Assembly (NCBI GenBank): GCA_937888615.1
Contig: CALABZ010000239.1
Coordinates: 1 to 16,803 of the forward strand
Length of the DNA stretch: 16,803 bases
Source: an uncultured Lentisphaeria bacterium
GTDB lineage: Bacteria > Verrucomicrobiota > Lentisphaeria > Victivallales > Victivallaceae
Direction of reading: 5' to 3'
Position numbers and translations under genes: made by a program. The notes beneath the pieces were generated by a model. That model saw only the letters and a list, made by a program, of their open reading frames with translations. It did no database searches and was not told where the DNA came from. Shown here in pieces: positions 1-7,598 of this stretch (within the stretch, counting starts at the first letter, position 1; each line of letters opens with the position of its first letter).

Positions 1-153
1 GGTGACGCTTGCCGCGCTAGCCCTGGCCCTCTGGGTCACCAGCGGCATGTGGGTGATACGCATTTCCAGCATAACGGGGCCGCGATGGTTGCCGGCTGGT
101 TCGTGGAAAACGCCAAAAAACAGAATTTGCCGATCGCGGAACTCTTTAAATGA
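1..153 (+). CDS. C-terminus of SGNH (rhamnogalacturonan acetylesterase-like) hydrolase, partial
   Basis: Frame 1 is open from the window edge to a TGA at 151-153 and gives the last 50 residues of a protein. The tail carries GDTHFQHNGA (residues 18-27), then an amphipathic helix and the ending LPIAELF. This matches the C-terminal block V and final helix of CE12-type rhamnogalacturonan acetylesterases, where the His belongs to the catalytic triad and the protein usually ends in a 'LPLA.LL'-like motif. Such enzymes remove acetyl groups from pectin backbones. Oddity: the family normally has Asp three residues before the His (D-x-x-H), but here that position is Gly and the Asp is two before. The stop overlaps the next start as ATGA, so the two genes are probably translationally coupled. 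The neighbouring rhamnogalacturonan lyase-family gene supports the pectin assignment. The family call rests on only 50 residues. Confidence 0.62.
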   Translation, partial: GDACRASPGPLGHQRHVGDTHFQHNGAAMVAGWFVENAKKQNLPIAELFK

Positions 154-1280
154 AATTACGCCTCTCCATTCTCTCAATCTGCCTGCTCGGCGCCGCTTAC
201 GCGCAGGATGACATCGGTCAGTTGGACCGGAACATGGTGGTTCCGGTCGTCAAAGACGACGGCATCGCCTGGTATTCGCCGAAGAGCAAACCGTTTCGCA
301 TCGCCGGTTTCGCCTGGTTCGATCAGGACCATGAATACCGGCGGCTGCCGGTAAAGCCGGGCGTTCCGGTGCCGAAATCGGTCAATATCCTGGCGAATTA
401 TACCGCGGGCGGGCAGGTCGGCTTCCGCAGCAACACGAAAAAGGTGTTGATCAAGGTCAAGCTGGCGGGAGAACGGAATATGTTTCATATGGCCCCGACG
501 GGGCACAGCGGGTTCGACCTTTATACCGGCGAACCCGGGAGCAAGAAATTTCACCGGGTCTCGTTCCTGAAAATCGAAAATCTCGCCTATCAGACGGAGC
601 TTTACAGTTCGAAACAGGCCGAATGGAACGAGTTTACCCTGAATTTTCCGTTGTACAACGGCATAACGGAGCTTCTGATCGGGCTGGACGAGAAAGCGGA
701 AATCGCTCCGCCCGGTCCCTATGCTTCGAACAAGAAAATCATCGTTTACGGGGGCTCCACGGTACAGGGGGCCTGTGCCTCGCGTCCGGGGACTTACCAC
801 CTGAACATCGTCAGCCGCCGCCTGAATATGGAAGTGATCAACCTTGGCTTTTCCGGCAGCGGCAAGCTTGAACCCGAGCTGGCGACGCTTATGACTGAAA
901 TCAAGGAGCCCGCCGTCTTTTTCGTCGAAGGCGAGCGCAACTCGCACTACAAAGGCGTCACCGAAAGGCTGGAAAACTTCATCCGCATCCTGAAGGCGAA
1001 ATACCCCGGCGTGCCGGTGGTCATCCTGACCGCCAACAAACGTTCGCAGGAGGCATTCCGCCCGGATGAACGGGTAGATATTCTGGCGTTTCAGAAACAA
1101 CTTGCGGAGAAGCTGAAAGGCGAAGGCGTTTACCTCTTTGACAGCAGCGATCTGCTGGGCGATGATTTTTTTGAATGCAGTGTTGACGGCAGTCACCCTA
1201 CCGATCTCGGTTTTTACCGGATGGCGGCGGGATTGACCCCGTTTATAAGTAAATTACTAAACATAAAGGTGGTACAATGA
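150..1280 (+). CDS. Secreted SGNH/GDSL esterase with GxDLY N-terminal domain
   Basis: A 376-aa exported esterase. Residues 1-19 form a Sec signal peptide with likely cleavage after AYA. The N-terminal beta domain (about 30-190) contains GFDLY at 121-125, the signature of the GxDLY domain found in front of SGNH hydrolases. The SGNH domain follows: block I is YGGSTVQGACASRPG at 200-214 with nucleophile Ser203; block II is NLGFSGSG at 231-238; block III has Asn264 in VEGERN; block V is DGSHP with Asp346 and His349. The triad is therefore complete, though block III lacks the D-x-x-P-N form I would expect. Substrate is not determinable from sequence. A carbohydrate ester such as an acetyl group on pectin is likely from its position between an acetylesterase-like gene and a rhamnogalacturonan lyase-family gene. 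It overlaps both neighbours by ATGA (150-153 and 1277-1280). Confidence 0.85.
   Translation: MKLRLSILSICLLGAAYAQDDIGQLDRNMVVPVVKDDGIAWYSPKSKPFRIAGFAWFDQDHEYRRLPVKPGVPVPKSVNILANYTAGGQVGFRSNTKKVLIKVKLAGERNMFHMAPTGHSGFDLYTGEPGSKKFHRVSFLKIENLAYQTELYSSKQAEWNEFTLNFPLYNGITELLIGLDEKAEIAPPGPYASNKKIIVYGGSTVQGACASRPGTYHLNIVSRRLNMEVINLGFSGSGKLEPELATLMTEIKEPAVFFVEGERNSHYKGVTERLENFIRILKAKYPGVPVVILTANKRSQEAFRPDERVDILAFQKQLAEKLKGEGVYLFDSSDLLGDDFFECSVDGSHPTDLGFYRMAAGLTPFISKLLNIKVVQ
1265..1271 (+). promoter_or_regulatory. Ribosome binding site for the lyase-family gene
   Basis: AAGGTGG lies inside the last codons of the SGNH esterase, five bases before the ATG at 1277. It supports starting the lyase-family protein at the overlapping ATGA rather than at an internal Met. 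Confidence 0.6.
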
Positions 1281-4200
1281 AAAATCTATTGCTGCTGGCT
1301 GCCTGTGCCTGCACAAGCATAAGCATCGCCGCCCCCCTTTCGTCTCGTGTAAAAGTTGACGTTGACGGCAGGAGCGAAAAAATTGCGTTTGCAATCGGAA
1401 CCGTTTCCAAGGATTTGCGGGGCGTTTATCCGACCTGGATCAAGGACGAAGCGGAAAAAAAGACGTACCTGATTTTTCAGGGCGCGGCGAACCTGCCCAC
1501 CGATCAGTGGGTCGACCAGGAAATTTCATTTACCCCCGAAAAGAGCGGCAAGGCTTCCCTGACGCTGCGTTCCGCCACCAAGAACGCCGAATCCTGGGCA
1601 TGGACCGCCTATCGCAATATCGTGGTCAGCGGAGCCGAACCGTCGGGTGACTGGCGTTTGACCCCCGGTCTCTATAAAAAGACCCCGGAGGGGAACATCC
1701 TTTACGCCGCCCATGACGCCTCCAGTGCGCTGACCCTGAAGCTGACCGCCGGACAGGAGGTCAAGATTCGTTTCCAGGCGCAGGCCGGTCCGTCTTTGAA
1801 GGCTAAGGAAAAGCCGGTCGCCGTCGATCCGCTGGATACGCCTCCCCCCATGTCTGCTTCGGATAATATGCCCAAGGAATATTACCGTTATTACGGGGAT
1901 ACGGTGAAGCTCCTGCCGTTGAAGGACAAAGGGTTGTCCGGCGAACACGTGGCGCGTCACCTCCGCGACCCGGAGCGCAAACCCGCCCGTGAGCTTCCGG
2001 AACCGAAATTCATGACCGCTACCGCCGACACCCCCAATAAGCCGATCGAATTCAAAATTCCGGTAGAATTGCTGGAAGAAGCCGGAGTGGCCCGCGACGC
2101 GGCGATGCGTTTCGGCTTTCCGTTGCCGAAAGGTTATTTTTATCAGCCCGGACAGCTTCGCGTGCTCAATCCGTCCGGCAAGGAAGTTCCCGCACAGTTC
2201 GCCTTTACCGGCACTTGGCCGGACAGTTCCGCCAAGTGGGCGCTGGTCCAGTTCACCGCCCCGCTGAAAGCCAATGAAAAAGCCGTCTATCATGTCGTTT
2301 CCGGGAAACCGGCGGCTTCCGCCGCGAAAAGTGAACTCTCATACCGCAAGGACGGCGAAGGTTATCTCGTGACTACCGGCCCGCTGACTGTCAAAGTCGA
2401 TGACAAACTGTTCAGCGAAGTCGTTTACAAGGGCCGGAAAATCGGCGGGCTTGATCCGCTGGAACTGGTACTGGAGGACGGTTCCGTCGCCAAATGCACC
2501 ATGAACAAGATCGTCATTGAGGAGCAGGGTCCGGAAGTCCTGCAGTTCCGTCTGGAAGGCAAGCTCGGGACGGTCGCCGATTATGTGGCGCGGCTGCGTT
2601 TCCGTCGCGGCTCGGCGGCTGTTTACGGCGAACTCTCCTATATCAATACCTGTCTGAAAAATGAATTTACCGACTTTACCTCGCTGGCGCTGAATTTCCG
2701 CACTGCCGAACCGATTTCCGGGTTCAGCGTGGATGGGGATCAGAAGGCCAAACGCTTCTTCCAGTCCGATGAACGCACGTTGAACGGCAAACCCGGCGCC
2801 ATGTCCGGCGGCGCCGCCGTCAAAACCGGCAAACAGAGCTTCAACGTCACCATTCGCGACGCCGCCAAGCGTTATCCGAAGGCCCTTTCCACCGACGGCA
2901 AAAAAGTAAGCCTGGAACTTCTTCCCAGGCAACCCTCTGCTGAATTCGGCAAAGACCTGCCGTATTATCTTCAGTTCCCGTTTGCCGGGGGCAAGTACCG
3001 CATGAAATGGGGGATGTCGTTCACCGAAAAATTCTGTTTCGACTTCTCTGGCGACGATGTGGCCGTCACCCTGGCGGAAACCGATCTGCCGATTGTACCG
3101 GTCATTGACCGCGGCTGGTATTTCCAGACCAGGGCCATTCCCGGAGCTTCCGCCGACAATGATCACAGCTTCGACGAATACGACCGTAAAATGAGTCAGG
3201 CCGTTCAGGACCATCTTGCGTTCAAGACACGCCAGCGTGAATTCGGTTTCCTGAACTATGGCGACTGGTTCGGCGAACGCGGCCGCAACTGGGGAAACAA
3301 CGAATACGACCTCGCCTACGGCATGTTTGTCCATTTCATCCGCACCGGCGACCGGGCCGCGGCGCGTCTTGCCTCGCTGGCCGCCCAGCATCAGGCCGAC
3401 GTCGATATCATTCAGGCCTACCCGGATCCCTATTACATCGGAGCCAACGCCCAGCACGGGATCGGTCACACCGGCATCAGCTACCAGCGTGCCGAGAGAG
3501 CCACCTGGTCCCATCTTTACGACCGCAGCTATACGGCGGAGAACGGACACACCTGGAGTCGCGGCATGGCCAACGAATGGGCTTTCAACGGCAACGCCCG
3601 GGTCATGTCCTCCGCGTTGAAACTCGGCGAACACATCTGCAACTACATGGTCCCGAATTTCAAGGAACTCGGCACGCATGAACGCTCCGCAGGCTGGAGC
3701 CTTACCGCCATCATGGGCCTCTACGATATCCTCAACGATCCGGCATACCTGAAAGCGGGCAAGCATATCGCCGACATCGCCATCAGCAAACAGAACTTCG
3801 AAAAAGGCGGCGCGTGGCCTCATGTCATGCCACGCGACCATGCTCGCGGGCAGAAAAATACGTTTGGCAACTGCCCGTACCTGATCGGTGTCCTGCTGGA
3901 AGGCCTCGGCCGTTACCACGCCGCCACCGGCGATCCGCGCGCGGCGAAGTCGATTATTGCCGGGGCCAACTGGCTGGTCACCGCCTGGAGTCCCCAGGAA
4001 CAGGCTTGGCCTTACGGCGTTTCGTGGGACGGCAAGCCTTACAATGCCGGAGCCCCCGGCCTGAACCTGCTGATTGCCCCCGCCGTCATCTACGCCGGGA
4101 ACCTGAGCAATGATACCCGGATGTTTGATATTGCCTCCGAAGTCATGAGCGGTGCTACCTTTAAGGGCATGGATGCCGCGGGCAAGGCGCTGTCCATGGA

Positions 4201-4999
4201 TATGGCTACGGTGCCGGGGCTGATCGACGGATTGTCCCGTTGGAATGCCAGCCACCCCGGCCATCCGTACAAATATGACAACTCCTATCTCGTCAAGGAA
4301 GTATTCTCGGGCGCGGGTACGGACTTCAGTCTGCGCGGACCGGACCGCAAGGTCTTTAAGATTCGCCTGAAGAAAGATGTCGTCAAAGTCCCGGTCGTCC
4401 GGACCAAGTACGGCGCCCGCCCGGAATCCAAAGACGCCGGCAGTCTCTCATTTGTTGCACCCGACGGTAAAGTCCTGACCAACGAAGCATATCCGACCGC
4501 CGAGGCGTTCCGGAAAGTCTATCCGGTCTCCGGCAAAGCGGGCGATATCGTCACGCTGAATATCGATGACGACATGACGGCGGTCTGGAACGTGGAAAAC
4601 TCGCCCGACTACGACGTGTTCGCCCTGCTGGGACCGGAGTCGAGCATGAAAGCCACCAATGCCAGGGGCTTCTACTTCACCGTTCCGGCGAAGACCTCGG
4701 AATTCACGGTTCGGGTACGCGGGATTCACCCCGGCAAATTCAACGTCGAGATTATCGACGACTCCGACAAAACGGTGGAAAAAATTCACGCCGTCAATGC
4801 CGGAACCGCCCGTCCCCCGTGGCTGAAGTATGAAAAATCGATGGACCCGGTGCAGACCCGTACCGTCAAGTTCGCTCCGTCCGACAAACCGCGCAACTGG
4901 AAGCTGATGCTTTGGGGCGCGGGGGATATGTCGGCGAATTTCAACGGCATTCCGTCGGCGGTCAGTACCGCGCCCGTCATTTATCCGGCGGGGAAATAA
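1277..4999 (+). CDS. Large secreted PcRGLX/YetA-like exo-rhamnogalacturonan lyase-family protein
   Basis: A 1240-aa exported protein with a signal peptide at residues 1-19 (likely cleavage after SIA). Residues 20-245 look like an accessory beta domain, possibly carbohydrate-binding. From about 250 to 355 there is a RIFT-barrel-like module (FGFPLPKG, then WPDSSAKWALVQF) typical of PcRGLX/YetA (PL26-type) proteins. A central beta-sandwich follows (about 360-600), then an alpha/alpha-toroid region (about 640-960) with GDWFGERGRNWGNNEYD and WPYGVSWDGK. The remaining C-terminus (about 1030-1240) is predicted beta-rich. The family cleaves rhamnogalacturonan I from chain ends by beta-elimination; activity here is inferred, and I did not assign catalytic residues. 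The protein is longer than I would expect for the family because of extra domains at both ends. The ATGA overlap with the upstream esterase argues for a common operon. No clear terminator follows the stop. Confidence 0.75.
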   Translation: MKNLLLLAACACTSISIAAPLSSRVKVDVDGRSEKIAFAIGTVSKDLRGVYPTWIKDEAEKKTYLIFQGAANLPTDQWVDQEISFTPEKSGKASLTLRSATKNAESWAWTAYRNIVVSGAEPSGDWRLTPGLYKKTPEGNILYAAHDASSALTLKLTAGQEVKIRFQAQAGPSLKAKEKPVAVDPLDTPPPMSASDNMPKEYYRYYGDTVKLLPLKDKGLSGEHVARHLRDPERKPARELPEPKFMTATADTPNKPIEFKIPVELLEEAGVARDAAMRFGFPLPKGYFYQPGQLRVLNPSGKEVPAQFAFTGTWPDSSAKWALVQFTAPLKANEKAVYHVVSGKPAASAAKSELSYRKDGEGYLVTTGPLTVKVDDKLFSEVVYKGRKIGGLDPLELVLEDGSVAKCTMNKIVIEEQGPEVLQFRLEGKLGTVADYVARLRFRRGSAAVYGELSYINTCLKNEFTDFTSLALNFRTAEPISGFSVDGDQKAKRFFQSDERTLNGKPGAMSGGAAVKTGKQSFNVTIRDAAKRYPKALSTDGKKVSLELLPRQPSAEFGKDLPYYLQFPFAGGKYRMKWGMSFTEKFCFDFSGDDVAVTLAETDLPIVPVIDRGWYFQTRAIPGASADNDHSFDEYDRKMSQAVQDHLAFKTRQREFGFLNYGDWFGERGRNWGNNEYDLAYGMFVHFIRTGDRAAARLASLAAQHQADVDIIQAYPDPYYIGANAQHGIGHTGISYQRAERATWSHLYDRSYTAENGHTWSRGMANEWAFNGNARVMSSALKLGEHICNYMVPNFKELGTHERSAGWSLTAIMGLYDILNDPAYLKAGKHIADIAISKQNFEKGGAWPHVMPRDHARGQKNTFGNCPYLIGVLLEGLGRYHAATGDPRAAKSIIAGANWLVTAWSPQEQAWPYGVSWDGKPYNAGAPGLNLLIAPAVIYAGNLSNDTRMFDIASEVMSGATFKGMDAAGKALSMDMATVPGLIDGLSRWNASHPGHPYKYDNSYLVKEVFSGAGTDFSLRGPDRKVFKIRLKKDVVKVPVVRTKYGARPESKDAGSLSFVAPDGKVLTNEAYPTAEAFRKVYPVSGKAGDIVTLNIDDDMTAVWNVENSPDYDVFALLGPESSMKATNARGFYFTVPAKTSEFTVRVRGIHPGKFNVEIIDDSDKTVEKIHAVNAGTARPPWLKYEKSMDPVQTRTVKFAPSDKPRNWKLMLWGAGDMSANFNGIPSAVSTAPVIYPAGK

Positions 5000-5010
5000 A
5001 GGAACGCGGT

Positions 5011-5054
5011 TTTGACAATCGTTTGACAATTCTTTTTCATTGTTTTGACAACTT
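5011..5054 (+). repeat. Phased 11-bp direct repeats upstream of the VWA gene
   Basis: TTTGACAA occurs at 5011-5018, 5022-5029 and 5044-5051. The spacings are 11 and 22 bp, so the copies lie on the same face of the helix. The block between (5033-5043) is a degenerate copy position (TTTTTCATTGT). The last copy supplies the TTGACA -35 candidate at 5045-5050. The array may be an activator or repressor site; no binding protein can be named. Confidence 0.5.
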
Positions 5055-5075
5055 CCGGGTTTTCGGGGCTATGGT
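5045..5075 (+). promoter_or_regulatory. Candidate sigma70-type promoter for the VWA gene
   Basis: TTGACA at 5045-5050 and TATGGT at 5070-5075 are separated by 19 bp, longer than the optimal 17. The transcript would start near 5082. The perfect -35 is convincing and the -10 is weak. Confidence 0.4.
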
Positions 5076-5096
5076 AACATAAACTCGAAAACCCGG
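5055..5096. promoter_or_regulatory. 11-bp perfect inverted repeat spanning the -10 and reaching the RBS
   Basis: CCGGGTTTTCG (5055-5065) is exactly complementary to CGAAAACCCGG (5086-5096), with a 20-base spacer. The right arm ends in the GG of the ribosome binding site GGAGGT (5095-5100). On DNA it could be an operator straddling the -10. If transcription starts further upstream, the RNA hairpin could mask the ribosome binding site. There is no U-tract, so it is not a terminator. Confidence 0.5.
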
Positions 5097-5104
5097 AGGT
5101 GTTT

Positions 5105-6301
5105 ATGAAACAAACTGCAATCATGCTGATGGCGGCCGGATTGATTTCGGCCGGAATGGTCCCGAACCCCTGCTTCGGCGGAACTAAAGAGGAAAAACCG
5201 GCCTCCTCTTCGCCGGTTTACCCAGTGTCGACCGAAACCAAGGGTGCACCTGTCAGTTGCGAAGTCGTCTTCGTCCTCGACACCACCGGTTCGATGGGCG
5301 GCTTGATCGAGGGGGCGAAAAAGAAAATCTGGAGTATTGCCAACGATATCGTCCGGGCGGGCAAAAGCGGTTCCGTCAAAATCGGTCTGGTCCCCTACCG
5401 TGATCGCGGCGACCAATATATCACCCGGGTATTCGATCTTTCCGATGACCTCGACCAGGTATTTGTGAACCTGCAGAGCTTCAAAGCCGAAGGCGGCGGC
5501 GACGGCCCCGAATCGGTCAACCAGGCCTTGAGCGAAGCCGTCACCCGGATTTCCTGGAGCAATTCGCCTCAGGTTATGCGGACGATCTTTCTGGTCGGCG
5601 ATTTCCCCCCTCACATGGACTATCAGAACGATGTGAAGTACCCGGCAAGCTGCAAGCTGGCCGCCGGTAAAAACATCGTTATCAACACCGTTCAGTGCGG
5701 CAATCACCAGCCCACCACGCCGATCTGGAAGGAAATCGCGTCGCTCTGCGACGGTGATTATTCCGCGATTGAACAAAGCGGCGGCATGGTGGTCGTTTCC
5801 ACTCCCTACGACGGCGAAATCGCCGCCGTCACCCGCAAAAACAACGCCACCATCATTCCTTACGGCAGCGTTGCCCAGCAGGCCGCCGTCAAAAGCAAAT
5901 CAATGGGTTCGGAAAAGGCGGAAACATCGGTTCTCGCCGCCCGCAATTCATACAATCTCTATATCAGTAAAGAGGCAGCCGCCGCTCCCGCCGTCAGTGG
6001 ACGCGGCGACCTGGTGAACGACGCAAAAGACGCCGATTTCCTGAAAAAACTTGACCGCAAAGAACTCCCCGCCGAGCTGAAGGATAAAAGCGAAGCCCAA
6101 ATTCTGGAAACCGTTCAGGCCCGGCAGAAAGAGCGCGCCGAGTACAATCAACAGCTTGCCGAGCTGAATAAAAAACGCGCCGAATATCTGCGCAAAGCGG
6201 CGGCGGAGAAACCGGCTCCCGAAGATTCGTTTGACGCGCAAGTGCGGAAGTCGGTCACCCGCCAGCTCGAAAAGGTCCGCAATACGGATTCCGGCAAATA
6301 A
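5105..6301 (+). CDS. Exported von Willebrand factor type A (VWA) domain protein
   Basis: A 398-aa protein of unknown function with an N-terminal signal sequence (residues 1 to about 25). The VWA fold starts at about residue 50: VVFVLDTTGSM gives the MIDAS motif D59-x-T61-x-S63, followed by GLVPYRDRGD (94-103), GGGDGPESV (130-138) and FLVGDFPPH (162-170), which supplies the third-loop Asp166. The domain runs to about 235. After a low-complexity region, residues 310-365 are strongly helical and charged (KKRAEYLRKAAAEK), likely coiled coil. VWA domains bind divalent metal and protein partners; the partner is unknown, and no MoxR-type ATPase is adjacent. ATG 5105 is chosen because GGAGG at 5095-5099 is five bases upstream; the GTG at 5099 overlaps that site. 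It is apparently monocistronic. Confidence 0.85.
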   Translation: MKQTAIMLMAAGLISAGMVPNPCFGGTKEEKPASSSPVYPVSTETKGAPVSCEVVFVLDTTGSMGGLIEGAKKKIWSIANDIVRAGKSGSVKIGLVPYRDRGDQYITRVFDLSDDLDQVFVNLQSFKAEGGGDGPESVNQALSEAVTRISWSNSPQVMRTIFLVGDFPPHMDYQNDVKYPASCKLAAGKNIVINTVQCGNHQPTTPIWKEIASLCDGDYSAIEQSGGMVVVSTPYDGEIAAVTRKNNATIIPYGSVAQQAAVKSKSMGSEKAETSVLAARNSYNLYISKEAAAAPAVSGRGDLVNDAKDADFLKKLDRKELPAELKDKSEAQILETVQARQKERAEYNQQLAELNKKRAEYLRKAAAEKPAPEDSFDAQVRKSVTRQLEKVRNTDSGK

Positions 6302-6320
6302 TCCCGCTCAAACCGTAGCT

Positions 6321-6362
6321 GGGGAAAACGACAAACTTTCGGCAAAGTTTTTCCTTTTCCCC
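6321..6362. terminator. Bidirectional terminator-like hairpin between convergent genes
   Basis: The outer stem is GGGGAAAA (6321-6328) with TTTTCCCC (6355-6362). The inner stem is AAACTTT (6333-6339) with AAAGTTT (6344-6350) around a CGGC loop. A symmetric 4x4 internal loop separates the stems. It lies between the VWA stop (6301) and the Bax1 stop (6373), which converge here. The A and T runs can serve as U-tracts in either direction. Confidence 0.6.
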
Positions 6363-6372
6363 CTGTGTCCGT

Positions 6373-7596
6373 TTATGATTCGTTCAGCTTTTTCAACACC
6401 CGGTCCACGCCGGGGAAATCGCGGAATTCAAAGCCGCGGGACTGGAAAAACGTGGAGCATTCCAGTTGCGCCCGGATCTCTTTTTTGCCGCTTAAACTGC
6501 GGTCTACGCCGATGATCAGTTCCGGTTCGGGTTTCTCCTCCATCGCGGCGAGGCGGGCGGTCAACTGTCCCGCATGCCAACGGTGAAAAAGCTCCAGGTG
6601 CCGTACCCGTCCGTCCGGGTGGCGGAAACTCAGGTCCGGGAATACCAGTTCCTGTTTGCCGAGGTTGAAAAACGGAGAATCGCCGATGATTTCCCATTCC
6701 GGCGATTTCTCGCGGAACAACCGGTGAAACATGGTGATTTCCTCCGGCACGTAGGCGCTGAAGTTCCGGTAATGGCCGACCAGCCCGCTTTCCTGAGTCA
6801 GCCGCAGCCGGGAATGGCGGTTGTCGATCGTCACGTCGGCGACCAGCGTCCATTGTTCGATGTCGCAGACCGCCGGGAAAAAACTGGCGAGCTGGACCGC
6901 GTATTTGCGGGTGTTTTCAAACAAGCTCACCGGGCCGCTGATTTTCAGCGCCAGCCGGAAAAACGTACCGTCTTTCTTCTCTTTGCCCGCGACGGGGAGT
7001 TGGGTGATTTCGGCCAGCAGGCGGAAGAATTTCAGGTATTTGAAAAGCCGCCGGACCGCGGCCGGATTGTGCTCCTCAATCCGCAAATTCAGTTCACTGC
7101 AATACAACAACAGCGACTGTACCTGTGCGCAATTATAGCGCTCCAGCAGTTCCCGCGCGAACACCGGGCGTACCCGGCACAGTTTTTCATTCTGCGGCAG
7201 GTCGCGGTAAATTTCGCCGTCGAACCCCGCTAATACTTCGGTACGGTATTCGGGCAAGTCGTTGGCCTGTGAAGTCAGCAATCGGGCCCCGGTACGGAAT
7301 ATGCGGCGGCGAAGCTCCGCGTAGTCGAGGTCCAGCGGTGCGGTGAATTCGCAGCGGTCGACGATTAATTTATGGAGTCCGGCGGCGACTTTCGGGTCGC
7401 GGGCGCCTTTTACCAGTGGTTCGGCCATTTCTTCGAGTTCGCCGCGGGTCGGGGCGTCGGCGGGGTTTTCCGGCATCCGGTAAAGTTCCAGGAGTTCACC
7501 GGCCAATTCCATATAACCGGGGTTGGCGGTATCGATGAAAACCGGTTTTATGCTGTCACCGGTGCGGCGGAATTTCATCAGGGGTTTCGGGAGCAT
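6373..7596 (-). CDS. bax1: Bax1 (DUF790) nuclease partner of XPB helicase
   Basis: A 407-aa protein of the DUF790 family, known in archaea as Bax1 (binds archaeal XPB), a structure-specific nuclease that works with XPB. The N-terminus MLPKPLMKFRR with SIKPVF nearby follows the family start pattern. RYNCAQVQSLLLYCSEL (about 153-169) matches the conserved 'RYN-A--Q-LL' helix. The C-terminal part resembles a PD-(D/E)XK nuclease: FPDLSF with Pro320-Asp321, then LELFHRW with Glu335. The start is set at 7596 because GGAGGAAG ends eight bases upstream and the start fits the family; an in-frame ATG at 7614 overlaps that ribosome binding site. With this start it begins two bases after the helicase stop. 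DNA repair or other processing of unusual DNA structures is the likely role, inferred from the archaeal pair. Confidence 0.85.
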   Translation of the reverse strand: MLPKPLMKFRRTGDSIKPVFIDTANPGYMELAGELLELYRMPENPADAPTRGELEEMAEPLVKGARDPKVAAGLHKLIVDRCEFTAPLDLDYAELRRRIFRTGARLLTSQANDLPEYRTEVLAGFDGEIYRDLPQNEKLCRVRPVFARELLERYNCAQVQSLLLYCSELNLRIEEHNPAAVRRLFKYLKFFRLLAEITQLPVAGKEKKDGTFFRLALKISGPVSLFENTRKYAVQLASFFPAVCDIEQWTLVADVTIDNRHSRLRLTQESGLVGHYRNFSAYVPEEITMFHRLFREKSPEWEIIGDSPFFNLGKQELVFPDLSFRHPDGRVRHLELFHRWHAGQLTARLAAMEEKPEPELIIGVDRSLSGKKEIRAQLECSTFFQSRGFEFRDFPGVDRVLKKLNES

Positions 7597-7598
7597 GG

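Noticed and set aside
1277..1309. Lipobox (LAAC, residues 7-10) making the lyase-family protein a lipoprotein
   Set aside because: The hydrophobic stretch before the Cys would be too short, and a normal signal peptidase I site after SIA fits better; not excluded.
2339..4264. 641-codon open frame on the minus strand inside the lyase-family gene
   Set aside because: It is antisense to a gene with clear domains and a signal peptide, has a composition typical of the opposite strand of GC-rich coding DNA, and shows no recognisable motif.
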